This document shows positions 17,719-26,568 of a DNA stretch of 64,000 nucleotides, piece after piece. The stretch's first letter is position 1. Each line of letters starts with the position of its first letter. This stretch comes from an uncultured Flavobacteriales bacterium (GTDB taxonomy: Bacteria > Bacteroidota > Bacteroidia > Flavobacteriales_G > Salibacteraceae): assembly GCA_943788775.1 (NCBI GenBank), contig CALSRO010000001.1, positions 62,001-126,000 of the forward strand, written 5' to 3'. The translations under genes and the position numbers were made by a program. The notes beneath the pieces are model-generated. The model was not told the origin of the DNA. It did no database searches and worked only from the letters and a program-made list of their open reading frames with translations.

Positions 17719-18579
17719 ATGAGTAATTCAGATTTCACACCCAACGAGGACGAAGGAAAAGAGGCTTGGGAAAGCCTAAAGTCTCAATTATTCGAATTGA
17801 AAGGTTTTTTTGTTGCCATGACAAAAAGCGTTCTCGTTTTCCTTATGAAAAACATTCTCCTTTTGATCGCTTTGCCAATCATTTTTGGTGGCGCAACATG
17901 GTTTTGGTATAGTTCTGTAACAGAGTCATACCAAGCAAGCATGACGGTGAGCTATGTTCACCTGGAAAAGAAGATCTATGCAGACATGATCATTAAGGTG
18001 AATCAATCCATTGAGAGTGGAATGGTGGACAAAATGCCCGGTTTTGGTGATTTGCAAGAAGAAGCCTTAGCCTCTGTTAGATCCATTAAAGCCTTCAATT
18101 TGAAAGGGGAAGACTTAACAATGGATCTGAGCGTAGAACGGGTGCCCTTTGACCTCATCGTTGAGGTAAATGATCTGACATTCTTAGCGGACTTGGAAGG
18201 CGCACTGGTCGATTATTTAGATAGTCCCAAGTTTGTTCAAGATCGACTGACTTTCAACAGGGCTAGTGCTTCGCGTCAAATAGATTTTTACAAGAAGCAG
18301 GTAGAAACTTTTCAAAAATTAATAGACGCAAATGCAGGTGAGGAAGAAACTGAGGACTTGAAATCGGTAGTGGAGCAATGGAATCAAGCGAATCTTAAAC
18401 TATCTGATGCTCAGGGTCAATTAGCTTTCAATAGCAATATTGAAGTTCTGCATGGATTGCTAGCGGGCAGCGCACAACAGTCAAAATTAGGCACAAAAAG
18501 AGCAAAGATGGCTCTCGCCTTCGGGCTCGTTTTAGCGATTATTATTAGCTTGTTCAGACCTTACTCCATAAAGGATTAA
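17719..18579 (+). CDS. Wzz-like chain-length determinant protein
   Basis: 286 residues from ATG 17719 (MSNSDFTPNEDEGK). A short acidic cytoplasmic N-terminus is followed by one membrane helix (NILLLIALPIIFGGATWFW, about 50-68), a periplasmic region of about 180 residues with a coiled-coil-like part (about 175-245), and a second helix near the C-terminus (MALAFGLVLAIIISLF). This is the two-helix hairpin layout of Wzz-type co-polymerases that set chain length. There is no kinase domain. It is divergent from the flippase gene, which supports a role with the same polysaccharide. Confidence 0.75.
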   Translation: MSNSDFTPNEDEGKEAWESLKSQLFELKGFFVAMTKSVLVFLMKNILLLIALPIIFGGATWFWYSSVTESYQASMTVSYVHLEKKIYADMIIKVNQSIESGMVDKMPGFGDLQEEALASVRSIKAFNLKGEDLTMDLSVERVPFDLIVEVNDLTFLADLEGALVDYLDSPKFVQDRLTFNRASASRQIDFYKKQVETFQKLIDANAGEEETEDLKSVVEQWNQANLKLSDAQGQLAFNSNIEVLHGLLAGSAQQSKLGTKRAKMALAFGLVLAIIISLFRPYSIKD

Positions 18580-18640
18580 TCCCCCGCTACTCATTGGCGT
18601 TAGTACAAGAGAAATTGAGGGTTGAGTATTCATTGATGGA

Positions 18641-19882
18641 TCACTTTTTAGAAATGGCCTCAGCAACTAGTCGCCCCGTTTTCATGCTTGCGTTAATGCT
18701 GCCGTTTAACTGAAAATCTCCACAAGCGTAGAGCCCTTTTCGGATTTCATATTGATCAGGTGTTAAGTGATTGCTTACACTTTGTTGATTCGGCAGGGCA
18801 TATTGAATTTCCCTGGTATGCAAATGCTCCCAATCTTGAGTTGAAGATCCAAACCAAGGTGTTAATTCTTGTCTCACAGAGTCAATTATTCTTTTTGAGT
18901 GCAGGGTAGACTGTCCAGTAATCGAAATTGAAATGAGGTTTCTAGCATCGGGCGAATACCCAGGGGCTACCTTACTGATATTGCAAATATTATTGCAAAG
19001 TCTCTTTGGGCTAGTATTAAGAGCGATCAGAGGCTTTTTAATGGGATCTTCCTTGGAGACGAAGTGCAGGTGCGTGGTGCTCTGGTGTTCGGTTTTAGTT
19101 TCTGCGATGTCGTGGATCAAACCGGTTGCCTCAGTAGCCACTATGATATGAGGCGCACTGAACTTTGAACCATCTTTCAAGTAAACGTCCTGCCCATCAA
19201 TTTTCTCAACACAAGCGCCTGTAATAATGGATTTTTCAGGCAATGGTTTCGCTAATTGTTTCGGAATCTCTTCCATACCCACATTGGGCACGGCAGTATC
19301 CGCCTCACTGAACATTTTGAACACAAAATCAAACATTCTGCGACTCGTCTGCAGATCTTTTTCTAAGAAAATTCCAGCGAAGAATGGTTGGAAAAAGTTT
19401 TGGATCATCTCATCGCTAAATCCATATTCATGAGACAAAGCATCAATCGTGGATATTTCCTTTTGAGTGAATATTTCATCAATTGACATGTTCGTCAATC
19501 GATTCTTCAGGTTCCATGTTTTGAACTTGTCTTGGAGGTTTCCAGCTTTTGAAAAAATGGTCGGGAATAAACTTGAAATCTCGCGAAGTGGATCGCCTAA
19601 TAGATCTTTGCTGCCATCGGGATATAGCAACATGGCTCCTGGATCGAAGGAACGGAGGTTCAGTTTTTTGTAATCCAACCAACGTTTGGCCTCAGGATAC
19701 GCGGTTAGTAACACCTGAAAGCCATAATCAAGTCGGAATCCATCAATGACGTCTGTCTTTATACGACCGCCAATTCGATCACTAGCTTCAAGCAGGGTGA
19801 AGTCTATGTTGAGCTCTTGAAGTTTCCTAGCTGCGGTGAGTCCTGAAAGTCCGCCTCCTACAATGATTACACTGGAGTTCAT
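18641..19882 (-). CDS. FAD-dependent amine-oxidase/protoporphyrinogen-oxidase-like oxidoreductase
   Basis: 413 residues. The N-terminal dinucleotide-binding site is VIIVGGGLSGLTAARKL (residues 5-21), followed by LLEASDRIGGRIKTD (about 31-45), the GG motif of flavin amine oxidases, and an FAD-closing region at the C-terminus (GLYACGDFQLNGSINASMKTG). The fold covers monoamine oxidases, phytoene desaturases and PPOX-like proteins, and the substrate cannot be decided. It lies 128 bases after the dipeptidase gene on the same strand, so cotranscription is possible but not as tight as in the trio upstream. Confidence 0.85.
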   Translation of the reverse strand: MNSSVIIVGGGLSGLTAARKLQELNIDFTLLEASDRIGGRIKTDVIDGFRLDYGFQVLLTAYPEAKRWLDYKKLNLRSFDPGAMLLYPDGSKDLLGDPLREISSLFPTIFSKAGNLQDKFKTWNLKNRLTNMSIDEIFTQKEISTIDALSHEYGFSDEMIQNFFQPFFAGIFLEKDLQTSRRMFDFVFKMFSEADTAVPNVGMEEIPKQLAKPLPEKSIITGACVEKIDGQDVYLKDGSKFSAPHIIVATEATGLIHDIAETKTEHQSTTHLHFVSKEDPIKKPLIALNTSPKRLCNNICNISKVAPGYSPDARNLISISITGQSTLHSKRIIDSVRQELTPWFGSSTQDWEHLHTREIQYALPNQQSVSNHLTPDQYEIRKGLYACGDFQLNGSINASMKTGRLVAEAISKK

Positions 19883-20010
19883 GTGATGTGGTTTAGATTA
19901 TTTCATAACCAATACGACCATCATAAAGTTTAACTAAATGTGCAGATAGACTGATTTTCGATTCATGCAATGCTTTTTTTAACCCTGTAAAAAGCGTTTT
20001 GACAATGACG

Positions 20011-20691
20011 TCAACACTCTTCAATAATCCCGAACAACGTTTGATTCTTGCCTTTTTCAATGGCCCAGCCGATATTGCCATAGTCGAAATGCCAATACTC
20101 TTTTAAATCACACACAAAATCTTCGGCCTCGAAAAGACCAATGAGCAAGGCTCTGTTTTTTTGAGCGAGTTCACTGACATCGGGATGATATGGATAACAT
20201 TCTCTGCCGAGTCGGATGTCATATCCTTCGTTGGTTCCAAAATCCAAAATCCGATTGGTTTTCCGATTCAAAATCAGCGCGTCCAAGGCACCGCCCGTGG
20301 AATGAGTAGATGTTTTTTCAGATACTACGTAGTTGGAAACGATATCATGGATTTTAGCAACCGATGCTTCAGGATGCCTGCGCTGCATAAGCAGCACTGT
20401 TGTGTCCCATAGTAATTTTTGATGAGCAAAAGATCGCCAAACTGATCGGATAACCAATCGCTTATCATCTTGCTCCAATTTTGCGCTGATTCTGCTGATT
20501 TTCTTTACCAATTCTTCACGAACGAGGTATCGATACCCTTCTAGAACGGAAGGCTCATAAACCAAATCGAAGCCTATCTCAAGCAAGCTAACCAGTTTAG
20601 AACCGATGTCCTTGATCTTGATTGTTTCACCGAGCCTGTAGTGCTCGATTTCGCTTGATTCCACGAGATCACAATATTCCTTCGCGTTCAT
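20011..20691 (-). CDS. VanX-like D-alanyl-D-alanine dipeptidase (peptidase M15)
   Basis: 226 residues. The zinc and catalytic residues of the VanX/M15D family are all present with the right spacing: His130 and Asp137 in THSTGGALD, Glu198 and His201 in EYWHFDYGN; Arg82 or Arg86 (RSVWRSF) is a candidate for the transition-state Arg. Such enzymes split D,D- or L,D-dipeptides; in VanA-type systems D-Ala-D-Ala, and elsewhere probably cell-wall-derived dipeptides. No signal peptide, so cytoplasmic. The start overlaps the racemase stop by 23 bases. With the racemase and the DUF1611 protein it suggests D-amino-acid or dipeptide use rather than vancomycin resistance, as no vanH or vanA is present. Confidence 0.85.
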   Translation of the reverse strand: MNAKEYCDLVESSEIEHYRLGETIKIKDIGSKLVSLLEIGFDLVYEPSVLEGYRYLVREELVKKISRISAKLEQDDKRLVIRSVWRSFAHQKLLWDTTVLLMQRRHPEASVAKIHDIVSNYVVSEKTSTHSTGGALDALILNRKTNRILDFGTNEGYDIRLGRECYPYHPDVSELAQKNRALLIGLFEAEDFVCDLKEYWHFDYGNIGWAIEKGKNQTLFGIIEEC

Positions 20692-21754
20692 ATATTGAAT
20701 TGAATGTTTTTTGCACGTATGGTGATGTCATGGCTGCGAGTAGCGATGCATAATTGAGGTTGAATCTCAGTTCATCACCTACCTTCAGATGGGTGTTTTT
20801 TGGGTCTATAACGGTGTGATCGCTGCTCGAGCCAAGAATGTTAATGTCATTTTCTGGAGCCAAACCAGATACGTCCACATCCTGCATTCCAGATGCAAGT
20901 ATGGCGCGTTGCATGTTTCCTTGATCCTTAAAAATCGGGGTGTGTGAAAAAGCATTTTGTGCCTGAATTCCATACGGAATTGAAGGCTTTGTTTTTAATT
21001 CACTGACCTCACTTACAAAACTGAACGCATCAGTATGCAAATTCGGAATGCGTTGCCTATACAGAGGTTCTACTCCAAGGAAAATGGATTCACCGATGCG
21101 AAGCTGGTTTATTCTTCCAATGTGCTTTGTTGTCTTGAACCAGTCATAATTAGCGGAATTTCCACCGGAAATGTATTCAAGATGGAGATGGAATTTAGTT
21201 TCGATTTCATCGGCAAGTTGACTTAGCCTATCCATTTTCTTATCAGTTGGTTCAATGCCTCCAAAGCAGGCCAAGTTTGTACCCAATCCAACAAGTTTAA
21301 TACTGGATAATTTCAGAATTTCTCGCACAGTCGCATCTAGGTCTTCGGGCATAATTCCTTCGCGTAGATCACCCAATTCAATCATCAATATGATTTGATG
21401 CATTTTGCCTAGCATTTTGGCCTGTTTCGCCAATTCGTCAATAACTACCAATTCCGAGTTATGGCTGATGTCGGCATAGATTACGATTTCGCTTGCCTGA
21501 CTAAGAAGTGGAGTGCCAATGAGCAAAAGTTCGGCATCAATCTGCCCTGATCTAAACCGTTTCAGGTTGGCAATTTTAGAGTCTGCCAGCATGGTAATGC
21601 CCGCTTCGGTTAGCGTCCTCGCGATGGATAAGTTGCCGCAAATCACTTTTGTGACAGCACAAATGGAAATGTTTTTGGAATGGTATAGCTCAGCGAGCGC
21701 CTGGGCGTTGTCTTTAATTTTGGTTAAGTCGACCTCTATTCTTGGGGTAGGCAT
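20669..21754 (-). CDS. PLP-dependent alanine/ornithine-type amino-acid racemase
   Basis: 361 residues. The N-terminal alpha/beta-barrel begins RIEVDLTKIKDNA and carries the PLP-binding Lys36 in ICAVTKVICGN; IELGDLREG (about residue 125) and SGGNSANY (about 195) are typical of the fold-type III racemases of the ornithine racemase/YhfX group. The C-terminal beta domain is present. Reaction: interconversion of L- and D-amino acids in the cytoplasm; the amino acid is not known. The start overlaps the stop of the DUF1611 gene by 19 bases and its end overlaps the dipeptidase gene by 23, so the three products are made together. Confidence 0.85.
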   Translation of the reverse strand: MPTPRIEVDLTKIKDNAQALAELYHSKNISICAVTKVICGNLSIARTLTEAGITMLADSKIANLKRFRSGQIDAELLLIGTPLLSQASEIVIYADISHNSELVVIDELAKQAKMLGKMHQIILMIELGDLREGIMPEDLDATVREILKLSSIKLVGLGTNLACFGGIEPTDKKMDRLSQLADEIETKFHLHLEYISGGNSANYDWFKTTKHIGRINQLRIGESIFLGVEPLYRQRIPNLHTDAFSFVSEVSELKTKPSIPYGIQAQNAFSHTPIFKDQGNMQRAILASGMQDVDVSGLAPENDINILGSSSDHTVIDPKNTHLKVGDELRFNLNYASLLAAMTSPYVQKTFNSIYEREGIL

Positions 21755-22827
21755 AACAGTGGCTCGATGCTGATCAAATCTGGAAATACTTCGTAGAGTT
21801 TCTTGATCAACTTACTGCAATCATTTTTTAATACATCCGTGGTGGGTAGTCCATATTTTATCTCGTATTCTAACGACACTTTTTCTACTTCACTATCTGT
21901 CATGCCTTCATGGTTGATGGTGATGCCAATGACTTTTGCACCACTGAATATCTCGAGCATTTCTATCTCATTTTCCAAAGTAGGCATAGGAATATTAGGG
22001 AAATCACATCGAGTTTTTCTCATCGGTGGATGCTGCAGGATAATGGCCTTGGGCATGGCACCTCGCAGTATGGCGCTGGATGAGGTAAATGCAGGATGAC
22101 TCAGTGAGCCTTGTCCTTCCACCACAATGATGTCGGGATTTTCCTTCAATGATTCGAGGATGGCATTCTCTACTTCGCCAGTGGCAAATCCAGAGCTAAG
22201 CATGTCTATCGCTATTCCATACTTTGAACCTTGTAAAATTCCTGTTTGTCCGGTAGTGATGAAGACTGCATTGAGTCCTTCGGCTTGTAAGGCTTGCGCT
22301 AGTTTGAGCGCTGTGGTTCTTTTTCCGACAGCGCAATCCGTCCCAGAAACGGTAATAACAGGAGTTTCAACCTCGCGTATTTTTCCAGTAAAGCTGTGGA
22401 GGTTTTCGCGCGCAGGTGGTTTCCTTACGTCCAATATTGTCACGCCATATTTTTTCGCCAATTCCGCGCTGGTTGGGTCATCCGATATGAACTCGGGCAA
22501 TCCCATCACGATGTTCATACCCGCCTTGATGGCCGTATGAATCACTTCTTTTTCGGAGTGACTTAAGAGGGGCTCAAGGGGAGCAATGCCATAGATGAAA
22601 TAGTCAGGAACTTGATTTAAAATACCAATGGCTTTCTCCAACGTAGCGAAAACTGGAATTCCGTTGATGATGCCATCCAAGTGTTCTCCAGCGTCTAGTC
22701 CAGATTTGGTGCTGTCAATGATGCCAACAATATTGTACTTAGCACTGTGCCTAACCAGTCCGTTAGCCACCTTACCATCCAATTTTCCAAATTCATTTTC
22801 GCTGTAAACAAGCGCGGTTTCTTTCAT
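21736..22827 (-). CDS. DUF1611 family P-loop protein (DgcN-like N-acyltransferase candidate)
   Basis: 363 residues. Residues 1-150 form a Rossmann-like domain (NIVGIIDSTKSGLDAG), and the second domain has a P-loop, SGTDCAVGKRTT (about 161-172), then VVEGQGSLSHPAF. This is the DUF1611 layout. From the literature as I remember it, members named DgcN act as D-glutamate N-acetyltransferases in D-Glu catabolism and are usually paired with a dipeptide epimerase-like partner. Here the partner is a PLP racemase instead, so the substrate may differ. It heads a three-gene overlapping set with racemase and VanX-like dipeptidase. Confidence 0.8.
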   Translation of the reverse strand: MKETALVYSENEFGKLDGKVANGLVRHSAKYNIVGIIDSTKSGLDAGEHLDGIINGIPVFATLEKAIGILNQVPDYFIYGIAPLEPLLSHSEKEVIHTAIKAGMNIVMGLPEFISDDPTSAELAKKYGVTILDVRKPPARENLHSFTGKIREVETPVITVSGTDCAVGKRTTALKLAQALQAEGLNAVFITTGQTGILQGSKYGIAIDMLSSGFATGEVENAILESLKENPDIIVVEGQGSLSHPAFTSSSAILRGAMPKAIILQHPPMRKTRCDFPNIPMPTLENEIEMLEIFSGAKVIGITINHEGMTDSEVEKVSLEYEIKYGLPTTDVLKNDCSKLIKKLYEVFPDLISIEPLLCLPQE

Positions 22828-22836
22828 GTGTTTTGT

Positions 22837-23022
22837 TTAACCTTCTACTATTTCACGTTCAAAAAGCGCTATCTCGCTTTTTTCGGGTTGGTTTTGGAAC
22901 TTGCAGTAATAAATGCGGTTCACATATCGTCTGACCACCAATGGAATTTCCGGATCCACTTTGGCAAATACTTTATCGCCAGCTTGGTATTTTGCTGGAG
23001 TGTTTCTATCGATGTTCATCAT
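22837..23022 (-). CDS. Small conserved-looking protein, unknown function
   Basis: 61 residues, ATG at 23022 (a second ATG follows directly). The sequence has a beta-rich, SH3-like look: AGDKVFAKVDPEIPLVVRRY then YYCKFQ and a charged end. It resembles short uncharacterised proteins often seen in Bacteroidota, but I cannot name a family. It sits 9 bases upstream of the DUF1611 gene on the same strand, so it may be the first gene of that operon. Confidence 0.55.
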   Translation of the reverse strand: MMNIDRNTPAKYQAGDKVFAKVDPEIPLVVRRYVNRIYYCKFQNQPEKSEIALFEREIVEG

Positions 23023-23057
23023 AATGTGTGGTTAATTGTATGTGCCCGATAGGGATG

Positions 23058-23174
23058 TTAGTCTTGTCTTAACTTGTCAGCACGTTTAGCCGCTTTTGCC
23101 GCTCTTTTTTCCTTCAAGTTTTTTTCAGGAGCAGTCTTTCCCGTTTTGGGCTTGCCTTCTTTTTCTTTGGACAT
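23058..23174 (-). CDS. Very small Lys/Ala-rich basic protein (38 residues)
   Basis: An open frame from ATG 23174 to TAA 23058-23060 codes for 38 residues: MSKEKEGKPKTGKTAPEKNL, then a Lys/Arg/Ala-rich helix (EKRAAKAAKRADKLRQD). Thirteen Lys or Arg in the first 30 residues make it strongly basic; it could be a nucleic-acid- or ribosome-associated peptide. It is on the same strand and 35 bases upstream of the 61-residue protein gene. Support is coding-like composition and position only, so it could still be chance. Confidence 0.5.
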   Translation of the reverse strand: MSKEKEGKPKTGKTAPEKNLKEKRAAKAAKRADKLRQD

Positions 23175-23344
23175 GATGATTTGTTTTAAGGTGTGTGATC
23201 AAAACCGAGCGTTGCGGTTTTTTCCTCGTACGAATATGTATTCATTGGCTACAACGAGCATTACACAATTTCGTGGGATTGTTACATATATCCCATGTTT
23301 GACCGCTTTGAGCGGCCGATCCATCTTATAATATTGGAGTGATA

Positions 23345-24067
23345 CTACTTTTTACTCACAACCTTCACTTCTTGAATAAAGTTTGACCAAATGATTTTTT
23401 GGCTATCAAAGTCATTTGGATAGGGCCCCGATACAAAATGAAGTTCGGTAGTGTTTTTCTCTGAATTCTCTCCAAGAAGCATTTTTTCCGTGTAATGAAA
23501 TCCGTTGTAATCATAATCTATATGCAGATATATGTTTCCGAATAGGTTAGAAACGAATCCTGTTGCTTTCATTCCATCTCGTTCCACTTCAAGATGTACC
23601 CGAGATTCATCACTCCAATCGGCATTGAAAAAAGCCTGTTCGTTGAAGGTCTCGCCCAGAGATCGGGCATATTTAGTACGAATAAAGGCCTTCCATACTT
23701 CCTCTTTCGTTTTATTCATTTCTTCCGCTAAATAGACCATCGGTTTTGATCCTTCAGCTATTACTTCAGCGTCAGAAAGGAAAGTTACTTCTCCTACACG
23801 GGCGGTTCCGTTTCCACCGCTCGGAAATCGATAACCAACCACTGTGTCGTTCCCAATCACAGCCGCTTGAATCACAATTATCATCTCATTCAGCCCATTG
23901 TGTTGTGAGTAGATTCTGGCCAATCTGGGCAGAGTCATTTTTAATGGTTTCGCTTCAGGATATTCCGTTGGGTCAAAGTACATCAGTGAGGTCCCATTTC
24001 GGGTTTCTTCTTGAGTGGGCAGTCGATCGCTAATTGATATCAGTTTATCGAGATCTTGAATGTCCAT
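23345..24067 (-). CDS. Protein of unknown function
   Basis: 240 residues, no signal peptide, so probably cytoplasmic. The N-terminal half has ATG-proximal helices (DIQDLDKLISISDRL) and a region YRFPSGGNGTARVGEVTFLSD that looks like a beta hairpin; the C-terminal half is beta-rich (VHLEVERDGMKATGF, NIYLHIDYDYNGFHY, MLLGENSEKNTTELHFVSG). I do not recognise a family. It stands alone between the small-protein genes and icd. A 170-base stretch after it (23175-23344) holds a short GC hairpin near 23309-23325 (GACCGCT/AGCGGCC) without a T-tract, and nothing else I can name. Confidence 0.6.
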   Translation of the reverse strand: MDIQDLDKLISISDRLPTQEETRNGTSLMYFDPTEYPEAKPLKMTLPRLARIYSQHNGLNEMIIVIQAAVIGNDTVVGYRFPSGGNGTARVGEVTFLSDAEVIAEGSKPMVYLAEEMNKTKEEVWKAFIRTKYARSLGETFNEQAFFNADWSDESRVHLEVERDGMKATGFVSNLFGNIYLHIDYDYNGFHYTEKMLLGENSEKNTTELHFVSGPYPNDFDSQKIIWSNFIQEVKVVSKK

Positions 24068-24164
24068 AGGAGGAAATCCGCCAATTCAAGTCCGAAAAAT
24101 AACGCTAAAATCTAAAAGGACAGCTACGCGCAACAGGGTAGTGACACTGATTAGAATTCAGATC

Positions 24165-24200
24165 ATAAAAAAAGGGAAGCCAGAGCTCCCCTTTTTTTAT
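24165..24200 (-). terminator. Rho-independent terminator after icd
   Basis: An A-rich arm with AGGGAAGC, loop CAGA, then GCTCCCCTTTTTTT; read from the minus strand it is a GC stem with a T-tract just after the icd stop. The flanking A and T runs let it work in both directions. One mismatch in the stem. Confidence 0.7.
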
Positions 24201-24215
24201 GGTTGCATGTAAGAT

Positions 24216-26465
<2,250 letters not shown>

Positions 26466-26486
26466 TTAAATGGTTGTGTGAACGCG

Positions 26487-26530
26487 AAAAAAAAACGAGG
26501 TGCAAAGGTATGTTTCTGCGCCTCGTTTTA
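26487..26530 (-). terminator. Terminator hairpin after the M16 protease gene
   Basis: Read on the minus strand: arm AAAACGAGGCGCA, loop GAAACATACCTT, arm TGCACCTCGTTTT, then a T run. Nine perfect base pairs, one C/A mismatch and three more. It lies 39 bases after the M16 stop. The loop contains most of the TACCTTTG promoter element of the next gene, icd. Confidence 0.75.
26503..26510 (-). promoter_or_regulatory. icd promoter -7 element (TACCTTTG)
   Basis: Minus-strand TACCTTTG matches TAnnTTTG; TTT rather than TTG stands 19 bases upstream. It is 50 bases before the icd ATG and lies in the loop and 3' arm of the M16 terminator. Confidence 0.6.
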
Positions 26531-26568
26531 AAAGAGATTATAGGGTTTTTAACCCAAGCCCAATATGA

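Noticed and set aside
19893..20081. Open frame of 62 codons filling the gap between the dipeptidase and flavin-oxidoreductase genes
   Set aside because: Its first third is inside the dipeptidase gene in another frame and the rest has no start codon after that gene's stop except a TTG late in the frame; only weak coding look.
22127..22540. Open frame of 137 codons on the plus strand inside the DUF1611 gene
   Set aside because: Antisense shadow of a gene with a clear P-loop domain; no signal or domain of its own.
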